DNA of 33,450 bases from Bacteroidota bacterium (GTDB taxonomy: Bacteria > Bacteroidota > Bacteroidia > Bacteroidales > DYOH01), in contig JAIFMY010000132.1 of NCBI GenBank assembly GCA_020048155.1, positions 1 through 33,450 of the forward strand, written 5' to 3'. A program made the position numbers and the translations under genes. The notes below the pieces were generated by a model. It saw only the letters and a program-made list of their open reading frames with translations. It did not search any database and was not told the origin of the DNA. Positions 8,822 through 17,768 of this stretch are shown piece after piece (the first letter of the stretch is position 1; the number at the start of each line of letters is the position of its first letter).

Positions 8822-10138
8822 ATGACTTTTCATGAAATAAAAAACAATGCAGATAATTTGCGGAAAGCCAAAAAATTTGCACAATCGCTCGAATTTTACA
8901 CTAAGCTCTGGAAAGAATTTCCGGAACAGTGCAATGAATGGGTGGCCTGGGGATACGCCGTTTGCTTACAGAAAGAAAAAAAGCACGTAGAAGCTTTGGA
9001 AATATGCGACAAAGTGATGAGTTCGCAGCCCGATTTTCCAAATATTAAAGGGGTATATGTATGGTCGCTTTACTATACCCAAATAAAATTGGAGATTGTG
9101 GATGACGAAGAATTGTTTCTCCACTCTGCCAATCAGATCATAAAATATGCTCGCCAGGACGATAATTTTTCGCCCTACACTATGACTGTATTTAAAGTGC
9201 TTGAGCATATTGAATCGAAGCAAGTATATGAAGCCGACCATGCTCTAGAATGGTTAGGGAAATTGAGGCCAGAATTGCTTGATCAAGAGCCTTTTGCATA
9301 TGTAGACCCGAATGGAAACCAAAGAGAGCTTGCCTCCAAAATGGAACAATACCATATGATGCTCTCAAAAGCTTATTTACAAAAAGAACGCTGGACGGAG
9401 TGTATCGAAGTATGTAAGAATGCACTCAAAACGATTCCAAAGCTACACTACAATAACGAAATCTGGTTTACCCGAAAAATGGCCATTGCAGAGAGTAAAC
9501 TTGGCAATACGCTCAAAGCCATTGATTTGCTAAAAGATCTGTCTGATAAGCGAAGCGACTGGTTTATTTCAGCTGAAATAGCTTCTTTGCTTTTTGATGC
9601 CGGAGATACCCGAGAAGGGATGGAATATGCAGTTGCTGCAGCCCAAGCACCTGGTGAACCTGATAAGAAGATAAATTTATTTAAGCTGATGGCTGAAATG
9701 CTCATATCTATGGATAAAATAGAATGGGCGCAAAAGCATGTACAATTTGTATATGCAGTGCGTAAGCAGAAAAATTGGAAAATAGATTCTGAACTGCAAC
9801 ATTTGATAGAACAATTGGATGTTGATACTACACGTATGATTGATCCTAAAAGGCTTTTCAATCATATACGCAATATTTGGGACGATGTACTGTATGCCGA
9901 TCAGGAACGTTATGAAGGCAAAATAAAATCGCTACTACCTACTGGCACCGCTGGTTTCATAGAAGATATGGATAGGAAAACATACTATTTCAGACGTAAG
10001 GACTTCAAAGGTAAAACTGATTTCTTTGTAGTAGGTACACCTGTTACTTTTTATGTTCAGGAAGGATTTGATACTAAGAAAAACAGACCTTCGTTCAATG
10101 CCGTAAACGTGCGTATGATAAAACCTACAGAACAGTAG
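8822..10138 (+). CDS. TPR protein with C-terminal cold-shock-like domain
   Basis: This 438-residue cytoplasmic protein has no signal peptide or membrane segment. Residues 1 to about 350 are helical and contain TPR-like helix pairs, for example around 10-65, 185-220 and 225-300. Residues about 362-432 look like a cold-shock/OB domain. They have the order EGKIKSL, then TAGFIED in place of RNP1 (KGFGFI), then TYYFRRKDF in place of RNP2 (VFVH), then GTPVTFYVQEG and NAVNVRMI. The usual basic and aromatic RNP residues are only partly kept, so nucleic-acid binding is plausible but unproven. I do not recognise a named family, and the cellular role is unknown. The gene stands alone, with its own likely promoter and a strong terminator shared with the convergent nrfA. 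Confidence 0.75.
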   Translation: MTFHEIKNNADNLRKAKKFAQSLEFYTKLWKEFPEQCNEWVAWGYAVCLQKEKKHVEALEICDKVMSSQPDFPNIKGVYVWSLYYTQIKLEIVDDEELFLHSANQIIKYARQDDNFSPYTMTVFKVLEHIESKQVYEADHALEWLGKLRPELLDQEPFAYVDPNGNQRELASKMEQYHMMLSKAYLQKERWTECIEVCKNALKTIPKLHYNNEIWFTRKMAIAESKLGNTLKAIDLLKDLSDKRSDWFISAEIASLLFDAGDTREGMEYAVAAAQAPGEPDKKINLFKLMAEMLISMDKIEWAQKHVQFVYAVRKQKNWKIDSELQHLIEQLDVDTTRMIDPKRLFNHIRNIWDDVLYADQERYEGKIKSLLPTGTAGFIEDMDRKTYYFRRKDFKGKTDFFVVGTPVTFYVQEGFDTKKNRPSFNAVNVRMIKPTEQ

Positions 10139-10156
10139 TTTTCTTTTTTTGAGTAA

Positions 10157-10199
10157 AAAAAACGAAACCCCGTAGATGACTCTTTGGGGTTTCGTTTTT
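10157..10199. terminator. Bidirectional terminator between the TPR gene and nrfA
   Basis: AAAAACGAAACCCC pairs with GGGGTTTCGTTTTT around a 14-base loop. An A-tract flanks the left arm and a T-tract the right arm, so the hairpin can terminate transcription in both directions. It sits between convergent genes. Confidence 0.92.
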
Positions 10200-10217
10200 A
10201 CTTATTGCAGGTATGCT

Positions 10218-11717
10218 TTACAGCTGCACTTTATATTTCGATTCACGTTCCTTGGCTTTTGCAATCCATTGTGGCAACAAGTTGGCTTTGAATAGGTTTT
10301 TCTCTTCGCGGAATTTATCCATGTCCAAACCAATATATTTCTGAGCATCGGCTTTTGTTGTAATAGCAGGGTATGGTACAGGTTCGGTAACACCCAGTTT
10401 GTGCAACAAGCGGGCAAGTTCAATGCGGGCTTCTTGGGTTGCTATGAGTCCCTGAGATATCACACGTCCTACTTCAACAGGGGCGTGGAAAGATGCTCCA
10501 TGACTGGCAGCAACATAATCCCAGAACCATTGCCCCTTGCGAATGTTGTATAGGATATCTTTCATTTGCTCTTCGGTTGCACCTTTTTCCCATGCTACTT
10601 TAGCTTCTACGTGAGCGTGTACCAGGATTTCTTCCAATTTGTCGCGGTTCTGTATGATTTTATCTTGCCTGTCGTACACATTTTTAAGCAATTTTTCAGA
10701 TTCTTCTCTGTGGCAAACCTGACACGAGTTGGCTATATTTTGCAAAGGGCTGCTCAATTTGTGGTCGGTATATTTTACACCTCCCTCAGAGCGATATGGC
10801 ATATGGCAGTCTGCACATGACACACCTCTTTCGGCATGAATACCGGTCATATATACCTCGTAGTCGGGGTGTTGAGCTTTTAATATGGGAGTTTTACTAA
10901 GTGCGTGGGTAAAATCTGTAAATTTTTTCTCATCATAGTATGCAAGCATCTCTTCGGCAGAGTTACCTTTGTCCCATGGGAAAGTTAGATAAGCGCTCTT
11001 ACCATCAGATTTGTCAAAATAATATTCTACGTGGCACTGTGCACATACAAGCGAACGCATTTCTTGGTGGGTAGCATTTTTAATGTCTTTACCCTGGCGT
11101 TGCCACGCTTCAATAAGCCCAGGGCGAGATATACGTAAGTTCATGGTTTCCGGATCGTGACAATCGGCGCAGCCAATAGGGTTTACAATTTCAGATCCTA
11201 AAGATGCCCATTTTCCGGTATAAAATTCTTTAATGCCTTTTTCGTTCATCAGGCGGCCTACATCAGGGCTTTTGCAAGTCCAGCAAGTACTAGGCTGTGG
11301 ACCATCTGAGTCGTTGGTGGGGCCACCTGTACGTAAGGTATTGTATATATCTTCGATGGCATAATAGTGGCCTCTGCCTTGGCTATAATCTTTTGAGAAT
11401 GCATATCCAGCCCAAAGTACCACCAGGCGTGGATCTACAGCAAGCATATCAATCATAGCATTGCCATTGTATTTACTTCTGAAATTGGTATCTAAAGTTC
11501 CCAGATAAGATTGATATTCGCGCTGGTAATTGGCTCCCCAAATGGCATTGCGGGGTTCCCAATCAGCAATTTCTAGTGTAGGTTTGTACACATATTCTTT
11601 CTCGGCACGTCGCTCAGTGATAGAGCTGGCAAGCAAACCGAGGAAAAACACCACTACGATGGTTGCGAAAAATAGTAGCCAGTTGATCCAAGGGCTACGC
11701 TGTTTATTATTTTCCAT
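10218..11717 (-). CDS. nrfA: Cytochrome c nitrite reductase, pentahaem catalytic subunit
   Basis: This enzyme reduces nitrite to ammonium with six electrons, and can also reduce NO and hydroxylamine. It works on the periplasmic face. It is 499 residues with an N-terminal signal anchor (about 12-32). Five haem sites are present: the special lysine-ligated CWTCK (145-149) for the active-site haem, then CADCH (183-187), CAQCH (225-229), CADCH (301-305) and CQVCH (332-336). Catalytic residues match Wolinella NrfA in order and spacing: R115 (R114), E231-Y232 (E217-Y218), K280-A-Q282-H283 (K274, Q276, H277). The calcium site is therefore intact. It lies 41 bases downstream of nrfH on the same strand, the usual nrfHA arrangement. 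Confidence 0.98.
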   Translation of the reverse strand: MENNKQRSPWINWLLFFATIVVVFFLGLLASSITERRAEKEYVYKPTLEIADWEPRNAIWGANYQREYQSYLGTLDTNFRSKYNGNAMIDMLAVDPRLVVLWAGYAFSKDYSQGRGHYYAIEDIYNTLRTGGPTNDSDGPQPSTCWTCKSPDVGRLMNEKGIKEFYTGKWASLGSEIVNPIGCADCHDPETMNLRISRPGLIEAWQRQGKDIKNATHQEMRSLVCAQCHVEYYFDKSDGKSAYLTFPWDKGNSAEEMLAYYDEKKFTDFTHALSKTPILKAQHPDYEVYMTGIHAERGVSCADCHMPYRSEGGVKYTDHKLSSPLQNIANSCQVCHREESEKLLKNVYDRQDKIIQNRDKLEEILVHAHVEAKVAWEKGATEEQMKDILYNIRKGQWFWDYVAASHGASFHAPVEVGRVISQGLIATQEARIELARLLHKLGVTEPVPYPAITTKADAQKYIGLDMDKFREEKNLFKANLLPQWIAKAKERESKYKVQL

Positions 11718-11758
11718 TGTTCAAGAGTTATTTGAAATGTTTGATTTAATTTTTCGAT

Positions 11759-12334
11759 TTATTGCATTTTTGTTTTTAGCCATTCAGGCACCGGGCTTGA
11801 AAGACGTGGGGCTCTGGCATTTGGTGTAGAGGTGAGGCTATTAACCCGCCCATGGGGTACTTCCCGGTGGCAGTCCCAGCACAGTTTGCCTTTGCCATGC
11901 TGTTTGTCGTTGTATGTAAATTCATTGTTTACATTCTGGTTGTTGGCTTTGTGGCATCGCACACAATTTTCTTGTACAACTGCTTTACCAGCTTCTTTAA
12001 TGGTTATGACCTGAGGCTCGAGCCTGAGAGTAAACATAGAGGCGTGTCTCATACCATCTTTCGCCTTGAAAAAATACTTGGCTACTACATTGGTATGGGG
12101 CACATGGCAGTCGTTGCAGTTGGCTACCTCGCGGTGCGAACTGTGTTGGTAGGTGGCATACTGCGGTATCATGATGTGGCAGTTGATGCAGGTCTCGGGC
12201 TCGTCTGACAGGTACGAGGCTGCATTAGATACTTTAAAGATATACAATGCAAGTCCTACAAATATTCCTACCAGAATGATAACTGGTCGCTGCCAATTGT
12301 CAGGTGGAATTATTTTCAGAATTAAGGCTCTCAT
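11759..12334 (-). CDS. nrfH: Cytochrome c nitrite reductase, tetrahaem quinol-oxidising subunit
   Basis: This NapC/NirT-family membrane-anchored cytochrome takes electrons from menaquinol and passes them to NrfA. It is 191 residues. One transmembrane helix lies at about 17-35, followed by four haem motifs: CINCH (49-53), CNDCH (73-77), CVRCH (124-128) and CWDCH (152-156). M55, just after the first motif, fits the unusual methionine ligand known for NrfH haem 1. The order nrfH-nrfA with short spacing indicates a single transcription unit. The PepSY gene upstream lies 83 bases away on the same strand and may be part of it. Confidence 0.97.
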   Translation of the reverse strand: MRALILKIIPPDNWQRPVIILVGIFVGLALYIFKVSNAASYLSDEPETCINCHIMIPQYATYQHSSHREVANCNDCHVPHTNVVAKYFFKAKDGMRHASMFTLRLEPQVITIKEAGKAVVQENCVRCHKANNQNVNNEFTYNDKQHGKGKLCWDCHREVPHGRVNSLTSTPNARAPRLSSPVPEWLKTKMQ

Positions 12335-12417
12335 ATGATTCTATATTTTAAGAATAACGGATATACAACTCTTGAATCAAATTTATGGATTTCGAAGTTT
12401 GTGAAAAATGATATAAA

Positions 12418-13986
12418 TCATGATTCTGATGATGAAATAGTGTTGGGAATAACTTTTTTCCTTTTGTATTTTATTTTATACCAAGTAATTACTCCAGAAA
12501 TAAGTACGAAAAGAGTAGCCAGGCCGGTAAGCGGAACTATGAGTATATAAAAATCGCCCATTATACCCTGAAAAATGCGACCGGTGTGTATTTCCAGTGA
12601 AATATTCCACAATGGCATTTTTATATCTTTCATTTCTTCAGGCATTGCCGTGAATGTCTGATGGTGATGCAAAGCCTGTATCCCGGTATTATAGTCTGAA
12701 TAATAGTATGTAGAGTCACTTGCTTTTATTAATCCGGAAATTACTTGTTCGCCAATAGGCCTCGATGTTCTGTTTTCGTACCCAACCGGCTGCATATTCA
12801 TGGCATCCAGTTGGTATGCATCTTTTATATTCCATATGTACAAGCCACTAAATGAGCCAATCAAATAAGTATATGGAGCTATTTTTTCGCACAAATTTAT
12901 ACCCATTACACTTATGGTGGGCTGTGAGGGGAGCGCCACCGGTGGATTTTCGGAGAATGGCATATAGGTATATACACCTTCCGATGTAAAAAGTAAAAAG
13001 GATTTCAGATCTTCATCGTATTGTATAAGCCTGAGTTTGTCTTCCCAATAGTTATGGGCTGCCAGCTTGGTGTAGGGTATAGGCGAAACTACGGAGTTAG
13101 CTATGGGGATGAGAAATGGCGGCCGCAGAAACATTCCTGTAAGGGTATTGAGCAATAGGAGTGGAAGTAGCCACACGCCTATAGTATTATGTATTTTCAG
13201 ATTTTTCTGATTGAATATTTTTATTTTACTCAGCTTTTCTTTTACCTTATCCCGCTTTTTCTTAATATAAACCGGAATTATAAAATAAATAATGCCGGTA
13301 ATAGCGAGTGTTGCCATGCATAAACCCAGAAAGTCAACTAATAGTTTTCCCCATTTCCCATATATTTCGCCACTATGTATAACCCAAAGTGTGCGGAATA
13401 AACCAACTTCGGTATTTTGTGCGTAGGCTGGAATATGATCTTGCTCAATAACCCAGGTTGAGTCTTTGGCAAATGGGTGTAATACAAATAATTCAGAGCG
13501 GGTGATTGCAAAAAGTTTCCCATTGGATTCAGTGAGGCTAATTACCCTTTGCTCTTCGTTGCCCAAATAAATGGGAGTCCATTTTTTGTGTCTGTATTCA
13601 TAGAGTCCGTGTTGAGTACCAATCAGCAAGTGCGAACCATTATATACTATGGCTGTTTCTACTTTCCTGTAATCTGTTCCAGTAGGCAAACCCGCATTAA
13701 ATTCAGTGAAATTAGTAAAAGCTGAGTCGGTGAGCCATATTCCACTGTTTCCATATATAAGAATAGAATCTTTGCCAATAGTTAGGTTGCGCTTAACTAC
13801 GCCGTTATTCCAGTTGTTTATATGATATGCTTCTGGCATATATTTTCGGGGAAAATGCAAATGAGCTATCAAACTTCTATGATTGAGAAGAATACCGCTA
13901 CCTGCAAACATCAATAGATTGATTGTAATAATTAAGCCCAACCATTTGTGATATTTTCTAAAAAAATCTGTTTTAACCTTTTTCAT
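12418..13986 (-). CDS. PepSY-associated membrane protein with large periplasmic insert
   Basis: This 522-residue inner-membrane protein belongs to the PepSY_TM family, some members of which are ferric-siderophore reductases. Four membrane segments are visible. The first follows HKWLGL near the N-terminus. The second follows the HSGEIYGKWG motif (about 210-250). The third follows IHNTIGVWLLP. The last follows HTGRIFQGIMGD near the C-terminus. Each is preceded by a histidine that could bind haem, which is typical of the family. Two extracytoplasmic blocks contain short beta-propeller-like repeats such as SGIWLTDS, HGLYEYR and SGLYIWN. I chose the ATG at 13986 rather than the one ten codons upstream because a perfect -7 element (14014-14021) overlaps the upstream ATG. 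The closeness to nrfHA suggests a redox or iron/haem role in nitrite respiration, but this is inference. Confidence 0.8.
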   Translation of the reverse strand: MKKVKTDFFRKYHKWLGLIITINLLMFAGSGILLNHRSLIAHLHFPRKYMPEAYHINNWNNGVVKRNLTIGKDSILIYGNSGIWLTDSAFTNFTEFNAGLPTGTDYRKVETAIVYNGSHLLIGTQHGLYEYRHKKWTPIYLGNEEQRVISLTESNGKLFAITRSELFVLHPFAKDSTWVIEQDHIPAYAQNTEVGLFRTLWVIHSGEIYGKWGKLLVDFLGLCMATLAITGIIYFIIPVYIKKKRDKVKEKLSKIKIFNQKNLKIHNTIGVWLLPLLLLNTLTGMFLRPPFLIPIANSVVSPIPYTKLAAHNYWEDKLRLIQYDEDLKSFLLFTSEGVYTYMPFSENPPVALPSQPTISVMGINLCEKIAPYTYLIGSFSGLYIWNIKDAYQLDAMNMQPVGYENRTSRPIGEQVISGLIKASDSTYYYSDYNTGIQALHHHQTFTAMPEEMKDIKMPLWNISLEIHTGRIFQGIMGDFYILIVPLTGLATLFVLISGVITWYKIKYKRKKVIPNTISSSES

Positions 13987-14013
13987 GAATTGAAGTGATT
14001 TCAAATTCGCATA

Positions 14014-14021
14014 CAAAGGTA
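14014..14021 (-). promoter_or_regulatory. -7 promoter element that decides the PepSY start
   Basis: On the minus strand this reads TACCTTTG, an exact TAnnTTTG match. Transcription would begin around 14005, inside the first codons of the longest reading frame, so the ATG at 13986 is the more likely start. The -33 region is only T-rich. Confidence 0.45.
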
Positions 14022-14099
14022 TTAAAGATGTGAATATCTTAAATTGTTGTAAAACATTTTTCGATGATTATTTTTAAAATTTGCCGAAATTGAGCATGA

Positions 14100-17000
14100 T
14101 TATTTATAAACTAAGTATTTGCCAATAGTGGCAATCAGCTCGTTAAATTGAATAGGTTTTAGCAGGTAATCGTTGGCACCGGCAGCAAAAGCATTTGACT
14201 TGAGTTCATCTTGCGTGAAAGCAGTAAGAACGACAATTGGTACTTGTGAGCCGTTTTTACGTAAATCTTTTATAGCAGAAACCCCATGCATGATAGGCAT
14301 ATGCAAATCCATAAGTATCAGGTCAAAATCACGAGGGGTGTTGTTGTATGTCATAATTGCTTCGAGGCCATTGGTTACATGAGTGAGATGCACCCCGGTT
14401 GGTTTCAGAAGTGTTTGAAGTAACATAAAATTGGTATCATCATCTTCAGCAACCAAGAATTTATATTTTTCCCAATTGTTGGAGGCTTGCGCATCTAACC
14501 TTAATCCAGATAGCGAAAGTTTAATTCCTATAACGGTTATATCGTCCATTTGTTTGTATCCTTGCATGTGCAATGTTAGCTCATCTTCGAGTAAGGTAAG
14601 TTGTTCTTTGATAGGGTACGAACTTGTTTTTATTAAAAATTCTCGAAAGGCTGTCATCATATATTTTCGCCCCTTAAAACCACCCACTTGGTCTACAAAA
14701 CCGTCGGAGCATAGGTACAACATATCGCCTTCTTCAAACGAAAACTCATGATTTGTGAAATCGTCTTTTTCTTTTATATAGAAACCTATAGGCATTCTGT
14801 CACCTTTTATAAAGTGGGTTACATCTTTTTGCACCAATAGCATGGGGAGATATGCACCTGAAAACTGAACGGTTTTGTTATAAAAATCCACAATTACCAT
14901 TCCTAAGTCAATTCCATCTTTGGATATTCTTTCAGAATCATTTTGTCTGAGGGAGTTCTTCAGGTTTAGACGTAGGCTGTTGAGTATATTGCTTGCTTTC
15001 AGTTTGGCGGTGCTATTGAAATGATGGTTGCTAAGTTCGTTGAGTAAAGATATGCCCAACATACTCATAAAAGCGCCGGGTACACCATGCCCGGTGCAGT
15101 CGCCTATGGCAAAAGCTGTTATATTTCCTTTGTTGAGATACCAATAAAAATCACCACTTACTATTTCGCGGGGCTTGAATAGTATGAAATGTTGGGGGAA
15201 TGATCTTTTAATAAGGTTATCAGGTGGAAGCAAAGCAGATTGTATTCTTTTGGCGTACAAAATACTATCAGTAATGTCTTTGTTTTGTTTTGAAATTTGC
15301 TCGAGGTGATGATTGGCCAAATCGCGTTGTTGTTGCATGGCCATTCTTTGGTATTCAATTTCAGAGGTTCGCGAAGAAATGGTTTTTTCAAGCGCCTTTT
15401 TGTCATTTGCTGCTTTCCATAATATGGTTTTCATAATGCCAAAAACCAAAGATCCAACTGCTAAAATAATGAGCAGTATGCCCCACCATGTACTGTACCA
15501 ACCTGGGGATACTTCAAGGTAAAGGGTAGTGATTTCACTCCAATAATATTTCCCTTTTTGCTTAGACCTGAATTGAATTTGGTAGTCGTTGTCGGGCAGG
15601 GAGGGGATAAAAAGCTCGTTACTGGATTTGAGCGTAATCCAGTTTGAGTCGTTGGGTAATATTCTGTATTGGTAATCAATACTATGCCCTGGATATAATA
15701 ACGACTCAAAAGTTAATTTCAGAAAGTTGGTATGATATAATTTTAAATTTCCGGTTACTGGCAATATGCCTGAGTTTGACTCTATTTTCGAAAAAACAGG
15801 AGCAGGGGTTTGTTCGAAACTAATTTGGGAGGTATTTACTGATACTCCTGAAGTAGTACCTACCCAAATTTTATGGTTTGGGTCTATTACAATGTTTCTG
15901 TAGGCTATAGATTTGCTGCTAAGCCCATGCCATTCGGCGAACAAAGTGATAGAATTTTGGTACAAGCAGAAAAGCCCTTTGGCTGAGCCCATCCAAATAT
16001 TTCCGTGCTTATCAGTAGTTATTGCAGTGATGGCCGTATTTTGGGTTTCGGGCTGATTTATGATTTCAATTTGTTTAGTATTATGCTTTATAAGACCGTG
16101 TTGCGTAGCTAGGTATATTTGGCCCTCATTACCAAAAGCTATATCGTTTACACTTAAGTTTATATCATCAAACTTGTTCAGATTTTTACTTAGGTTATCA
16201 AATTTATCTTGTGCTTTGTTGTATTTAAAAAGGTAATGTTCCATGGTATAGCCACCTACATAAATGTCACCTTCAGGGCTCTGCTTTACTATAAGGGGCC
16301 TACTCATGATTCCTTCTGCTGCGCTGTAGAAGAATGTTTCAAATTGTGGGGTAATCTTGATGAGGTTCTCATTCTTGTCCTGGCAAAGCCAAATATTATT
16401 ATCAGAGTCTTTATAAATATAGAAAATGGCAGTTCCGTAATCACTAAAACTGAAGGTTTGAGTACTGCCAGTATTTGATTTAAAGGTGAGTACTCCTTCA
16501 GAATCTGCTAGCCAAAGTCCATTCTTATCGGGAAGAATCTGCAATATAAATCTGTCGGTTACATCCTCAATAAGCTCAAGCGGATCGAGCGATTTTCCGT
16601 ACTTCGTTCTGTAAATTTTGTGCCCTGAAGTAAAATATACGTAATTGTTCTCTGCCAAAGCGATGTCTTGGATGTAGTCTCGCTCAGTATCAGGATATAC
16701 ATTTTCGAATTCTTTAAATTGCAACAGGGTAAGACCAATATCAGAACCTAACCAAATATCTTGATTGTTTCTAACATATATGTAATTAAATGCCTCATAC
16801 TGTTCAGTTTGTAACTGGTTTATTGAGTAGGTATCTCTCACGCGCTCCAGCATATATACTCCATTTGTCCAGCTGCATACATAAAATTTTATATTGTCTG
16901 ATGTAGCTATACCCGAGGCATTTACATTTTCGAGAATAGGCTTTTTGGTGGCAGTAAGATAATTGGAACTTAATTGTATTTCGTAAACTGTACCATTTGT

Positions 17001-17684
17001 ATTTAGGAGAAAAGTGTTTTCCGTACCTTTGACCACACCATTTACCTCGGTAGGTTTATTGTTATATTCAATTTCTTTAAATTTCTTTACATTTTCGTCG
17101 AAATGGTACAAATATCCGTACTTAGAGAAGACAATCAGTTTTTTGTCATCGTTCAGAAACATAAAAAATGAACTCTGAAAATGGGCGGTCCTATCTTTAT
17201 CCGGAAATTCGTATCTTTCTGTAGCTCCATTTGCTTTAACTCTGAAAATACTCAGGTTATCAGCAATCCATAAATCATTGTTATCGTCTTCAAGTATATG
17301 TTTAGGATACCAAGCTGAAGTGTCCATCGGTATTTTGGAGGCGCGCAATATACATTTTGCGTTTGGTTCAAATACATTGTTTTCAAATTCAAAAATTCCT
17401 TCATCGGCACTTGCAAGTATCTTTCCATTTCTGCGTTCAACAACATGTTTTATAAAAAGGGTAGGCAGGCCTATATCGAAATATTCAAACGACACCCCGT
17501 TGTACCTATAGATTCCACCGTCTGTAGCAAGCCAAATATATCCTGTTTTTGAGGAAGATATACTTTTAACGAGCTCGTTGGATAAACCCGAATTTTCGTT
17601 GAATTTAAAACTTCGCATCTGCTGCCCTTGCGCAGAGCTGAAAAATAGAAATATGAGAATATATAATGAGTAATAAAAACGCAT
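14100..17684 (-). CDS. Membrane sensor: beta-propeller, Y_Y_Y, SpoIIE phosphatase and C-terminal receiver
   Basis: This is a 1194-residue signalling protein. It has a signal peptide (about 1-20), then a two-component-regulator propeller (Reg_prop, about 25-630) with many GYIWLATDGGIYRY and NIWMGSAKGL type blades. A Y_Y_Y domain follows (about 650-720), then one transmembrane helix (about 729-752) and a coiled coil (about 755-805). The cytoplasmic part is a PP2C/SpoIIE serine phosphatase (about 806-1054) with SGDFYWY, GDCTGHGVPGAF and LCSDGFVDQ metal-binding motifs. A receiver domain (about 1073-1194) with phospho-acceptor D1126 in LILMDLHMP and the lysine of LLKPI ends the protein. It should sense an extracytoplasmic ligand and dephosphorylate an anti-sigma-antagonist-like partner, under control of a histidine kinase acting on its receiver. 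Neither partner is in the window. Placing the receiver after the phosphatase is unusual. Confidence 0.9.
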   Translation of the reverse strand: MRFYYSLYILIFLFFSSAQGQQMRSFKFNENSGLSNELVKSISSSKTGYIWLATDGGIYRYNGVSFEYFDIGLPTLFIKHVVERRNGKILASADEGIFEFENNVFEPNAKCILRASKIPMDTSAWYPKHILEDDNNDLWIADNLSIFRVKANGATERYEFPDKDRTAHFQSSFFMFLNDDKKLIVFSKYGYLYHFDENVKKFKEIEYNNKPTEVNGVVKGTENTFLLNTNGTVYEIQLSSNYLTATKKPILENVNASGIATSDNIKFYVCSWTNGVYMLERVRDTYSINQLQTEQYEAFNYIYVRNNQDIWLGSDIGLTLLQFKEFENVYPDTERDYIQDIALAENNYVYFTSGHKIYRTKYGKSLDPLELIEDVTDRFILQILPDKNGLWLADSEGVLTFKSNTGSTQTFSFSDYGTAIFYIYKDSDNNIWLCQDKNENLIKITPQFETFFYSAAEGIMSRPLIVKQSPEGDIYVGGYTMEHYLFKYNKAQDKFDNLSKNLNKFDDINLSVNDIAFGNEGQIYLATQHGLIKHNTKQIEIINQPETQNTAITAITTDKHGNIWMGSAKGLFCLYQNSITLFAEWHGLSSKSIAYRNIVIDPNHKIWVGTTSGVSVNTSQISFEQTPAPVFSKIESNSGILPVTGNLKLYHTNFLKLTFESLLYPGHSIDYQYRILPNDSNWITLKSSNELFIPSLPDNDYQIQFRSKQKGKYYWSEITTLYLEVSPGWYSTWWGILLIILAVGSLVFGIMKTILWKAANDKKALEKTISSRTSEIEYQRMAMQQQRDLANHHLEQISKQNKDITDSILYAKRIQSALLPPDNLIKRSFPQHFILFKPREIVSGDFYWYLNKGNITAFAIGDCTGHGVPGAFMSMLGISLLNELSNHHFNSTAKLKASNILNSLRLNLKNSLRQNDSERISKDGIDLGMVIVDFYNKTVQFSGAYLPMLLVQKDVTHFIKGDRMPIGFYIKEKDDFTNHEFSFEEGDMLYLCSDGFVDQVGGFKGRKYMMTAFREFLIKTSSYPIKEQLTLLEDELTLHMQGYKQMDDITVIGIKLSLSGLRLDAQASNNWEKYKFLVAEDDDTNFMLLQTLLKPTGVHLTHVTNGLEAIMTYNNTPRDFDLILMDLHMPIMHGVSAIKDLRKNGSQVPIVVLTAFTQDELKSNAFAAGANDYLLKPIQFNELIATIGKYLVYK

Positions 17685-17704
17685 GCGTATAAAATTTAAT
17701 ACTA

Positions 17705-17735
17705 CAAGATAGGTAAAGAAATGATTCTATTCAAA
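17705..17735 (-). promoter_or_regulatory. Weak putative promoter of the sensor gene
   Basis: On the minus strand TTTG (17735-17732) is followed after 20 bases by TATCTTG (17711-17705), one base short of the TAnnTTTG consensus. It lies about 20 bases before the start codon. Confidence 0.25.
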
Positions 17736-17768
17736 CCTGTTTTATAAAAAACTTAAATATTTAATATG

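Noticed and set aside
12372-12380. TTGAATCAA palindrome upstream of nrfH, resembling an FNR box
   Set aside because: FNR/CRP-type sites need TTGAT-N4-ATCAA spacing. Here the half-sites are one base apart, so the match is not credible.
12408-12421. ATGAT/ATCAT hairpin at the end of the PepSY gene as a terminator
   Set aside because: The stem is only five AT-rich pairs and no T-tract follows on the minus strand.
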